Shown here in pieces: positions 53,234 to 60,088 of a stretch of 64,000 bases of DNA. A program made the position numbers and the translations under genes. Numbering within the stretch: position 1 is the stretch's first letter; the number at the start of each line of letters is the position of its first letter. The notes beneath the pieces were generated by a model. The model ran no database searches. It was not told the DNA's origin and saw only the letters and a list, made by a program, of their open reading frames with translations. This DNA is from an uncultured Rhodopila sp. (GTDB lineage Bacteria; Pseudomonadota; Alphaproteobacteria; Acetobacterales; Acetobacteraceae), in NCBI RefSeq assembly GCF_903915725.1, contig NZ_CAIWTY010000075.1:208874-272873 (forward strand), given 5' to 3'.

Positions 53234-53869
53234 TCCAAGGCCGCTACTGCACCTGCTGGCCTGGCTGTCGCCGGCGTTCCCGACCGGCGGCTTTGCCTAC
53301 TCGCACGGGCTGGAATGGGCTGTCGAAGCCGGGGACATAAAGGACGCCGATACGCTACGATTTTGGCTGGGAGATGTCGTCACGCACGGCTCGGTTCGTT
53401 CCGACACCATCCTGCTGCGGCACGCCCACCGCAACGCCTCCGACCCGAAGGCATTGAAGGAAATCGGTGCACTGGGACTGGCTGCGACCCCGTCGCGAGA
53501 ACGCCGGGATGAGGCGCTCAATCAAGGACGCGCTTTTGTGCGTGCAGTCGCGCCCTGGACGCCGGTGCCGGACGATATGCCTTACGCCGTGGCGGTCGGC
53601 GCCGCGGCCGCAGGCAAGTGCATCCGCGAGGACGACGCCGCTTCCGCCTATATCCAGGCGTTCGTCAGCAACCTGATCTCCGCAGCCGTTCGTCTTGTCC
53701 CGCTCGGCCAGACCGCCGGATTGGGCGTGCTGGCGGCGCTGGAGCCGGTGATTTTGACGACTGCCGAAGAAACAAAAACCGCCACCCTTGACGACCTGGG
53801 CGGCTGCACATTCCGTTCCGATCTTGCCGCCATGCGCCACGAAACCCAATACACAAGGTTGTTCCGCTC

Positions 53870-53873
<4 letters not shown>
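53217..53873 (+). CDS. ureF: Urease accessory protein UreF
   Basis: About 218 residues, all-helical. [20 protein letters not shown] followed by GLEWAV is the UreF signature, and [19 protein letters not shown] is the conserved C-terminal helix pair. The ATG at 53217 was chosen because the domain starts immediately after it and it overlaps the ureE tail; farther upstream starts read through ureE in another frame. It overlaps ureG by four bases. Confidence 0.93.
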
Positions 53874-54496
<623 letters not shown>

Positions 54497-54683
54497 AAGA
54501 TCGCGGTTTTTACTGGAACGGGGGGCGGATCGGCCATGCGGTGGCTCGGGGTGGATAGCTATGCCGCGCTGGTGGAGGTCGTGCATGCGAACGGGCGGCA
54601 GATGCCGGGGCACCGGGCGGGACCGGTATCGGCTGAGACGCGGGCGCTGCTGCGGTCGGTTGCGTGGCCGGTGGGCCGTCGGG

Positions 54684-55505
54684 CTAGGGTTTCGGCTTGC
54701 CGTAGCGTTCAAGCATCGCCCGGGTAATCTCCGGCGACGATGGCCAGAGGCCGCACGGCGCACCGGGGTTGCGCTGATACCTGTCGAGCGCGCCCGGGTC
54801 CGGTTGTACGGGCTTGTCACCGTCCAGGAAGATCACGCCGACGGCGTCGCTCGGCAGCCTGGCGATGAAGGTTTCGGCTTCCTCGATCATGGCGCGGATG
54901 CGGCGGTGCAGATCGCGCACGTCGATTGGCTGCTCGGTCGCCAAAGCCTGAAATTCTTCAGCGGTGAACCGGCTGTGGCGGGTGATCTCTGCCAGCATTT
55001 CCTCGGGCGTGGTGCCGGGGAATTTGCCGCACGCCGCCGTGACGACGGCCCCGAGCGGGAGGATAGTCTCGTGAATGGTGACCAGATCGACGACATCGCG
55101 CGGCACGCGCCGATCGGCCGCGGCCGACGCCTTGTTGGTCGCCAGATCGGCCGGGTGCAGCACGTAGCCGAACAACTCGTCCGGCTGGGTCGGGAAAAAC
55201 CGGAAGGCGGAGTCGGTCACCCACTCGAGCAGCATCTGCTCGCCGTGTTTTCCGACGATCGCTTCGTGCTTGCCGGTGCGTTGGGTTGGAGGCCATGTGA
55301 TCGTGTAGCCGGCGGCAGCCAGCGCTGCCTCGTCCGCAGTGACGGCGCTGTCCTGCCGGGCGATCGAGTCATGAAATATGTCGATATCGAAGGAGAAGCG
55401 CGGGCCTTGCCGGTTGATGGCGATGCCGCCCGCGATATAGCTGTCGGGGCTGCGCTGTGCGGCCAGCAGCCGCAATACATCCGATTGGAATTTACTGATC
55501 GGCAT
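54684..55505 (-). CDS. AbiEii-like nucleotidyltransferase toxin
   Basis: A 273-residue protein. The N-terminal nucleotidyltransferase core has SYIAGGIAINRQGPRFSFDI followed by DIFHD, with the metal-binding Asp-x-Asp, and later YVLHPADLATNKASAAADRR. This is the pattern of AbiEii/AbiGii type toxins, which transfer nucleotides to tRNA. The ATG at 55505 is preferred because the domain begins there and it overlaps the small upstream gene by 14 bases. The classical AbiEi partner is absent. Confidence 0.82.
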   Translation of the reverse strand: MPISKFQSDVLRLLAAQRSPDSYIAGGIAINRQGPRFSFDIDIFHDSIARQDSAVTADEAALAAAGYTITWPPTQRTGKHEAIVGKHGEQMLLEWVTDSAFRFFPTQPDELFGYVLHPADLATNKASAAADRRVPRDVVDLVTIHETILPLGAVVTAACGKFPGTTPEEMLAEITRHSRFTAEEFQALATEQPIDVRDLHRRIRAMIEEAETFIARLPSDAVGVIFLDGDKPVQPDPGALDRYQRNPGAPCGLWPSSPEITRAMLERYGKPKP

Positions 55506-55707
55506 GGCACAGCCGTTCGATGCGCTCCGCGAGCCGCCGCCCGTCCATGCGTCCATGCGTGCGCAATGCCTTGGTGATGGCCAGGGCATCCGCCGGGGTC
55601 GGGTGGTCGACCGGGCGCATGTTCCATAGCGCGCGGGCGCCGTAATCGGCGAAGGCGCGACGATAGAGGCCTGCGAGGTCTTCCGGTTGGAGTGGCTGCT
55701 TTGTCAT
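55492..55707 (-). CDS. Small protein upstream of the AbiEii-like gene (possible partner)
   Basis: A 71-residue protein (MTKQPLQPEDLAGLYRRAF, YGARALWNMRPVDHPTPADA, ITKALRTHGRMDGRRLAERI). I do not recognise a family. It overlaps both neighbours: the start overlaps the HEPN stop at 55704-55707 and the end overlaps the AbiEii-like start. The tight coupling suggests an antitoxin or structural partner of the nucleotidyltransferase, in place of AbiEi. Confidence 0.7.
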   Translation of the reverse strand: MTKQPLQPEDLAGLYRRAFADYGARALWNMRPVDHPTPADALAITKALRTHGRMDGRRLAERIERLCHADQ

Positions 55708-56111
55708 GGCTGGTCCGGCGGTGAGCATGATGGAAGCAGGTACCTGATCGTGTCGGTGAAACGGGCCGCGATGTCGATGACCTCCTCCGCCTCCGGCATC
55801 GTCACGACACTTTGGGTGCCAACGGCATAGTCGGCGATCTCTTTGTATTTGTAGGTATTGGCGAGACGGAAAGCGAATGCCGGGTCGATGCGGAGATCGT
55901 CCTTCGCGACGCGGGCGAACAGGGTCGGCATGAAGCTGTGGGTTTTGGCGGCTTTTCTAGTGGCCTCGAAGACGAAGGCCTGCGCCGCGTGGCAGGCGGC
56001 GAGATACGCTTCCTTTGCCGCTACCGCGGGTAACTGGATGGCGATGACCTTTCTGGCGGCATCGAGACATTCCTTGGCCTTGGCGAGATAGTCGGCGGTT
56101 CCGGGTTTCAC
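55704..56111 (-). CDS. HEPN-domain protein (toxin of MNT-HEPN module 1)
   Basis: A 135-residue all-helical protein. ADYLAKAKECLDAARKVIAI starts the fold and the HEPN RNase-type motif appears as RKAAKTH (Arg-x5-His), followed by a run of helices. Its start overlaps the nucleotidyltransferase stop by four bases (ATGA, 56108-56111). HEPN proteins of this size next to a minimal nucleotidyltransferase form a type VII toxin-antitoxin pair. About half of its residues have counterparts in the plus-strand copy at 57058-57447. Confidence 0.87.
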   Translation of the reverse strand: MKPGTADYLAKAKECLDAARKVIAIQLPAVAAKEAYLAACHAAQAFVFEATRKAAKTHSFMPTLFARVAKDDLRIDPAFAFRLANTYKYKEIADYAVGTQSVVTMPEAEEVIDIAARFTDTIRYLLPSCSPPDQP

Positions 56112-56431
56112 AGGTCCAGCCCGTCCTGGCGGACTTCGTTCATGAATCCGGTCTGTTCCCGGTAGGCGGCGGCCGGGAACGGCAGCGCGTTGATGACGGC
56201 TTCCGTATCGAAGAGGATGCCGGTTTCGATGTCCGCGAGCCGGCGCATCTCGGTCGCCCGGTTGGGCAGGTCGTTCAGGAAGACGGCGATGTCGTAGTCG
56301 GAGTCCGGATGATGGTCGCCTCGGGCGCGTGATCCGTAGAGCACGATGCGGGCCAGCCGATCGCCGTAGAGGTCGCTGACGGCGGTGCGGAAGCGGGTCA
56401 GGACGGGATCGGCTGTCGCGGCGTGCGGCAT
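56108..56431 (-). CDS. MNT-domain nucleotidyltransferase (antitoxin of module 1)
   Basis: A 107-residue minimal nucleotidyltransferase. The active site is IVLYGSRARGDHHPDSDYDI (GS-x-ARG ... D-x-D). MNT antitoxins AMPylate or otherwise silence the HEPN RNase. The ATG at 56431 was chosen at the domain start; upstream in-frame sequence is the intergenic control region. The protein is about 50 percent like the MNT at 56738-57061 (for example DPVLTRFR/DPVLARFR, YGDRL, EIRREGIDL-type ends). Confidence 0.88.
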   Translation of the reverse strand: MPHAATADPVLTRFRTAVSDLYGDRLARIVLYGSRARGDHHPDSDYDIAVFLNDLPNRATEMRRLADIETGILFDTEAVINALPFPAAAYREQTGFMNEVRQDGLDL

Positions 56432-56528
56432 GGTGTTTCTCTCGCGCTGCGTCGTTCTTACCGCGGCGGGGCGTTGGAGGCTACGGTATCGAGGTGGGCG
56501 GCTGCGATCCCCAATCAGGCTGTGACTG

Positions 56529-56548
56529 ACACATCCTATGGGATGTGT
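56529..56548. promoter_or_regulatory. 20-base palindrome between the two MNT-HEPN modules
   Basis: ACACATCC-TATG-GGATGTGT is a perfect inverted repeat with 8-base arms and a 4-base centre, lying in the 306-base divergent region between the two MNT genes. It is a good candidate operator for one or both modules. The flanking 56432-56737 region holds no coding sequence that I can support. Confidence 0.6.
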
Positions 56549-56737
56549 GCTATCTGCACTCGGTTCTCCCGCTGGTGCCGGATCGTGCGCCCGATCCGGG
56601 TGATGAGAATAGCCAGACATTTGAGTAAGGAAGTTTTTCCGTGTTAACGTAGACTCGGTGCTTGGCCTCGGGTTCCGTTGCCCGCGTCAGGTCCGCGCCG
56701 GCGGCACGACGGCCTTGGCCGGCTTTGGGGAACATTG

Positions 56738-57061
56738 ATGGATGGTGCTGTCGTTGCCGATCCTGTGCTCGCCCGCTTCCGCCGGGCGCTTGACGGGATA
56801 TATGGCGATCGTCTCGACCGCGTGGTGCTGTTCGGATCCCGCGCGCGCGGCGATGCGCGTCCGGACTCCGACTTTGATGTGGCGGTGTTCCTGCGCGATA
56901 TGGACGACCGGGGCGCGGAACTCAACCGGTTGGCTGACCTGAGCACCGATTTCATCAACGAGACGGGTGAGTTCGTCCATGCCATGGCTTACCGCGCCGG
57001 TGCCTACGATGAGCGCACGCCGCTGATGCGGGAAATCCGGCGGGAGGGGATCGACCTCTGA
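56738..57061 (+). CDS. MNT-domain nucleotidyltransferase (antitoxin of module 2)
   Basis: A 107-residue paralogue of the module-1 MNT. The active site is VVLFGSRARGDARPDSDFDV, complete with GS-x-ARG and the D-x-D. The ATG at 56738 corresponds exactly to the start of the other copy. Its stop (57059-57061) overlaps the presumed start of the HEPN gene. Confidence 0.88.
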   Translation: MDGAVVADPVLARFRRALDGIYGDRLDRVVLFGSRARGDARPDSDFDVAVFLRDMDDRGAELNRLADLSTDFINETGEFVHAMAYRAGAYDERTPLMREIRREGIDL

Positions 57062-57447
57062 CGCCGGAGACCGGATATTTTCTTGCCAAGGCTGGCCGCT
57101 TGCTCGGCGAGGCGGACGTCATGTTGGCGATGCAGTTGCATGACGCGGCGGGACGTACGGCGTATCTCGCCGGGTTTCATGCCGCTCAGGCATTGATCTC
57201 CGAAAGGACGGGCCGGGCGGTGAAAACCCATCGAGGGGTCGCGGCGGAACTGCATCGGCTGACCAAGGATGATCCAAGTCTTGATATCGGGCTGCGGGCG
57301 TTCCTTGGGCGCACCTACCAGCTCAAGGGGATTGCTGACTACGAAACCGGCCCGGGTGCCGAGGTGTCTCCCGAACAGGCGACCGAGGCTATCGAGGTCG
57401 GCAAGCGCTTTGTGGCGAAGATGGCCGAGATCATCGAACGCGGCTGA
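57058..57447 (+). CDS. HEPN-domain protein (toxin of module 2) with non-ATG start
   Basis: About 129 residues. It has the HEPN motif RAVKTH (Arg-x4-His) and helices parallel to the module-1 HEPN: TPETGYFLAKAGRLLGEADV against GTADYLAKAKECLDAARKV. The coding frame runs upstream to 57058, where a CTG overlaps the MNT stop (CTGA). In module 1 the same junction reads ATGA, so the expected ATG seems to have become CTG. If CTG is not used, TTG at 57100 would give a protein lacking the first 14 residues. Confidence 0.75.
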   Translation: MTPETGYFLAKAGRLLGEADVMLAMQLHDAAGRTAYLAGFHAAQALISERTGRAVKTHRGVAAELHRLTKDDPSLDIGLRAFLGRTYQLKGIADYETGPGAEVSPEQATEAIEVGKRFVAKMAEIIERG

Positions 57448-57692
57448 GTCTTGGCTTCGGGCCTGACGACTAACGGCTTCGTTCTTGCTGGCCGCCTTGC
57501 CGCACTCCCGGCGCGCCGCCAGGAAGGAATCTCCAAGATTGGTTGGCCGATCAGGCAGCCTGCTTCGGGCGTTTCGCGTGCAGTATCGTCCGTCTCCTTT
57601 TCGCCTTCGGAGCAGGGCGGTTGATGCGGAGGCAATTCAGGGCTGGCGTGGCGCCAAGGACGCGGTTTTGAGGCAGGTGGGAGGGGTGAGAC
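57448..57692. other. Short gap between module 2 and the HicA-like gene
   Basis: About 245 bases with no supported gene. Open frames on either strand lack recognisable features. The end of the gap holds a strong GGGAGGGG ribosome site at about 57679-57686. Confidence 0.5.
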
Positions 57693-57956
57693 ATAACTAA
57701 GCCGCTGACGTCCGGGCAATTGCGGGGCACGCTGAACGGCCTCGGCTTTGTCGCCGACCCGGGCGGCGGCCATGTGATCTTCCGGCGTCCGGGGGCCGGG
57801 CTGGTGGTGTCGGTGCCAAACGTTGAAGGGGAGGTTCGCCCGATTTACGCCGTCACGGCCGCCCGCCAGATCGCCGATTTCGGCATCGCCACGGAAGCGG
57901 CGGTTGAGGCCAGGTTGGAGAAGGCCGCCAGGAACGACCATTTGCAGACGGTTTAG
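57693..57956 (+). CDS. HicA-like small protein with ATA at the expected start
   Basis: About 87 residues. LRGTLNGLGFVADPGGGHVI followed by FRRPGAGLVVSVPN resembles the HicA/YcfA double-stranded RNA-binding fold, with the His of the GGGH loop in the catalytic position. The frame is open to 57693, where an ATA stands eight bases after a GGGAGGGG site; the codons after it (ACT AAG CCG) look like a normal N-terminus. First standard-type alternatives are CTG 57705 and TTG 57720. The gene may be poorly translated or inactive. Confidence 0.6.
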   Translation: MTKPLTSGQLRGTLNGLGFVADPGGGHVIFRRPGAGLVVSVPNVEGEVRPIYAVTAARQIADFGIATEAAVEARLEKAARNDHLQTV

Positions 57957-58005
57957 GCGGCGGGGCGGGGTGTTTTCCGCAGCCTCGCCGGTGCGGCGTC
58001 GTCCG

Positions 58006-58338
58006 CTATTCCGGGGTGTTCTGCCTTGTTGCGCTTTGGCACGAGAGCCGGTTGAGGCTTCGGCGTTGCGCCGGGCGGGGCGGGGCGGGGTCCGTGACGG
58101 TTAGCGACAGCCGGTGGCTGATGAGCAGGTTGAGGCTGACCTGCGCCTCCGCCGCTTCGATGACCAGGCGCCGGTGCAACTCGGGCGGGACGCGCACGAT
58201 GAACTTGCCGGAGTAGGTTTTGGACGACAGCGGGTCCGGGGCGGGTTCGCCGGCCACGCCTATGTCGCGGACCACGTCCTCGATCAGGGCGCGGATGCCG
58301 GTCGCCGCGTCGGCGGGTTCGGCGGCCAAGTTGGACAT
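58006..58338 (-). CDS. HicB-like antitoxin/RHH protein
   Basis: A 110-residue protein. The middle (YSGKFIVRVPPELHRRLVIE then AAEAQVSLNLLISHRLS) matches the C-terminal ribbon-helix-helix-type region of HicB (COG4226). The usual N-terminal HicB domain is absent or replaced by a short acidic segment (PADAATGIRALIEDVVRDIG). It is convergent with the HicA-like gene rather than in an operon with it. A palindrome just upstream of its start fits autoregulation. Confidence 0.75.
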   Translation of the reverse strand: MSNLAAEPADAATGIRALIEDVVRDIGVAGEPAPDPLSSKTYSGKFIVRVPPELHRRLVIEAAEAQVSLNLLISHRLSLTVTDPAPPRPAQRRSLNRLSCQSATRQNTPE

Positions 58339-58349
58339 CGCTCTTGCGC

Positions 58350-58378
58350 TTCGTGATAATCGGTGACATGATCACGAA
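58350..58378. promoter_or_regulatory. Palindrome upstream of the HicB-like gene
   Basis: TTCGTGAT (58350-58357) and ATCACGAA (58371-58378) are perfect 8-base inverted arms with 13 bases between. The site begins 12 bases upstream of the HicB-like start codon and lies near the start of the plus-strand cassette, so it may control both directions. Confidence 0.6.
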
Positions 58379-58415
58379 AACGTCAATAGCTCGGAAAAAC
58401 GTCAATAGCTCGGAA
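58378..58415. repeat. Perfect tandem 19-base repeat
   Basis: AAACGTCAATAGCTCGGAA occurs twice without gap (58378-58396 and 58397-58415). It follows the palindrome above and immediately precedes the first gene of the three-gene cassette. The core CGTCAATAGCTCGGAA may be a protein-binding unit. Confidence 0.8.
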
Positions 58416-58424
58416 CTAACTGAA

Positions 58425-58598
58425 ATGCCCAAGTTCGCTTGTGAGGTGAGTTCGATACGCTCCCTGGCGGTTCCGTCGAGCCCGGCGACGCTGGCGCGCA
58501 AGCTCGCGGAGTTTGGCAATTTCGGCAACGCGGAGGGCGATTGGTGGGTGTGGGCTACGGCCGAAAGCAGTTTCGACATAGGGAGTTTCAAACCATGA
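58425..58598 (+). CDS. Small protein, first gene of the unassigned cassette
   Basis: A 57-residue open frame (MPKFACEVSSIRSLAVPSS to SFDIGSFKP) that I do not recognise. The stop overlaps the next start (ATGA at 58595-58598), which supports it being real. In-frame starts upstream (ATG 58368) would pass through the tandem repeat, so 58425 is preferred. No strong ribosome site is visible. Confidence 0.45.
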   Translation: MPKFACEVSSIRSLAVPSSPATLARKLAEFGNFGNAEGDWWVWATAESSFDIGSFKP

Positions 58599-58846
58599 AC
58601 CCCGTCCGGAAGGCTGCGGTCATCGATTTCCTTGAGTGGTTACGGCGCAACAAGTCACACATTCGCTCGCTCGTGTCTTTGGATCGCGAAGCCTTCATGA
58701 CACTAGTAACAGAATATGAACTGTCCAAGGGTGTGACCGCCATTAATAGCAGATCTTCAAACCTACGAGCTAAGTGGGAATCGACTCATTTTATTTTCGC
58801 AAATTACGCTTCAGACGGCGAAGCTTTGGCGAATTACCGAGGATGA
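58595..58846 (+). CDS. 83-residue helical protein, second gene of the cassette
   Basis: MNPVRKAAVIDFLEWLRRNK, HIRSLVSLDREAFMTLV and HFIFANYASDGEALANYRG make a small helical protein. I do not recognise the family. Its size and character are like the small death-like or effector-associated adaptor domains found in bacterial conflict systems, but that is a guess. It overlaps both neighbours by four bases. Base composition is more AT-rich than the surroundings. Confidence 0.65.
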   Translation: MNPVRKAAVIDFLEWLRRNKSHIRSLVSLDREAFMTLVTEYELSKGVTAINSRSSNLRAKWESTHFIFANYASDGEALANYRG

Positions 58847-59781
58847 GCTACAAACCAACCAGCTTAGATTTCGACCGGGTTTCTCAAAGCGAACTAGAGT
58901 CTGTCCAAGCTCACCCGAGAGACGGGTGTGCCCCCAAAGAGCGCGGTGTCGACCTACTAGAGCGGCACCTTCGGGTGCCAAACAGAATGCTGGCATTGTA
59001 CACTACCGAGGATGATATATTATCGAAATATATACTAAACAATTGGGCTGCGTTAGATGGCTTATCGGGCGATGTTTGTGATATATACCCGTCACTGTTA
59101 CAGCTCTCGGGTGGAGAGGACATATATTCCTTCATCAATGACTTACCCTACGTGCCCGGGTCAGGCTCGATCCGCCTAGATCGCCTACCCATGCTATTGC
59201 TTTGGTCTAATGATGCATCCGTTGCGATCTCGCTAAGCGATTTCTCTGATGATTTGAGCACAATGAAACGAGTAATGCGCTTGGTGTTTCAATATCTTCA
59301 CGATATCAATCGTGGGATAGACGTAACTGATGAGGAGCGCTTCAAGTCGATTCTGGAGGAAGCTTACCGGTCCACAAGCAGCAACTTCTTCTCCTATACG
59401 GTCTCTGTAGACAGGAGTGTATGTATGACGACGAACAATGCAGATAGAGGTGGCGTTATCCTCAGCGACAACGCGCAGGCGAGAGACATATCAATCTCAC
59501 AGTCGTGGAATACGTTATCTGTGGAGCTCCCACAATTGGCCGACGAATTAGCAAAACTGCGGATTGCGATGAAGGCGTACGCGGATGACAGCGATCCCGC
59601 ACACGACATCGCAACTGGCCAGATAGCAACAGCAGAGCACGCAGCAAGGGTGGGAGACCGCCAAGGAACCGCTGCAGCACTAAAGGCCGCGGGCGCTTGG
59701 GCGCTGAAAATTGCGGAAGAGATTGGCGTAGGTGTCGCTGTAGCCTCGATCAAAGGGGCGATCGGGCTAAGCCCAAGCTAA
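58843..59781 (+). CDS. 312-residue protein of unknown function, third gene of the cassette
   Basis: The first part (residues 1-60) is polar, the middle (about 60-170) contains ILNNWAALDGLSGDVCDIYP and LPMLLLWSNDASVAISLSDF, an alpha/beta-looking domain, and the end (about 215-312) is a helical, Ala-rich stretch (LADELAKLRIAMKAYADD, LKAAGAWALKIAEEIG) finishing in a hydrophobic VGVAVASIKG tail. Similar Ala-rich C-termini occur in proteins linked to bacterial NTPase or TIR defence genes in my recollection, but I cannot name the family. The gene is clearly AT-richer than its neighbours and rich in rare codons such as ATA and CTA, so it is likely acquired. Confidence 0.75.
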   Translation: MSYKPTSLDFDRVSQSELESVQAHPRDGCAPKERGVDLLERHLRVPNRMLALYTTEDDILSKYILNNWAALDGLSGDVCDIYPSLLQLSGGEDIYSFINDLPYVPGSGSIRLDRLPMLLLWSNDASVAISLSDFSDDLSTMKRVMRLVFQYLHDINRGIDVTDEERFKSILEEAYRSTSSNFFSYTVSVDRSVCMTTNNADRGGVILSDNAQARDISISQSWNTLSVELPQLADELAKLRIAMKAYADDSDPAHDIATGQIATAEHAARVGDRQGTAAALKAAGAWALKIAEEIGVGVAVASIKGAIGLSPS

Positions 59782-60088
59782 CCGGCTTCGATGCCCGACC
59801 GACGGACTTGTTCTGCCAGGCCACACAACCTCTGACCGCATAACGCCAGTCTTATTGGTCGCTTGGATGCTGACCAAAATTATATTGTCGCGCTCCCATT
59901 GCGCAATCGTGGAGATTCTGGAAACAGTCGATGAACGACCTGGTGGCGAGCTAATATACTACTATACGTGCAGTAACCCGTGGCTTGCCGACATGAGGTC
60001 GCGGCCTCATGCACCCTCGCAACGGTTGTCACCGCCCCTCTCTAAACCCCGCTATCCCCCCAACCCCACCCGCGCTATACCCCCGCCC
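59782..60088. other. Intergenic region after the cassette
   Basis: About 307 bases. The first two thirds keep the lower GC content of the cassette and the last third returns to normal composition, so the right edge of the acquired segment probably falls near 59990-60050. An open frame spans the region in the frame of the next gene but has no domain content. Confidence 0.5.

Noticed and set aside
54536..54727. Short plus-strand frame after ureG (RWLGVDSYAALVEVVHANGR)
   Set aside because: It resembles a protein fragment but overlaps the AbiEii-like gene end and has no recognised family; at most a remnant.
59855..60088. N-terminal extension of the sugar dehydratase
   Set aside because: The extra in-frame codons are partly in AT-rich acquired DNA and do not resemble the family; the membrane region starts after ATG 60089.
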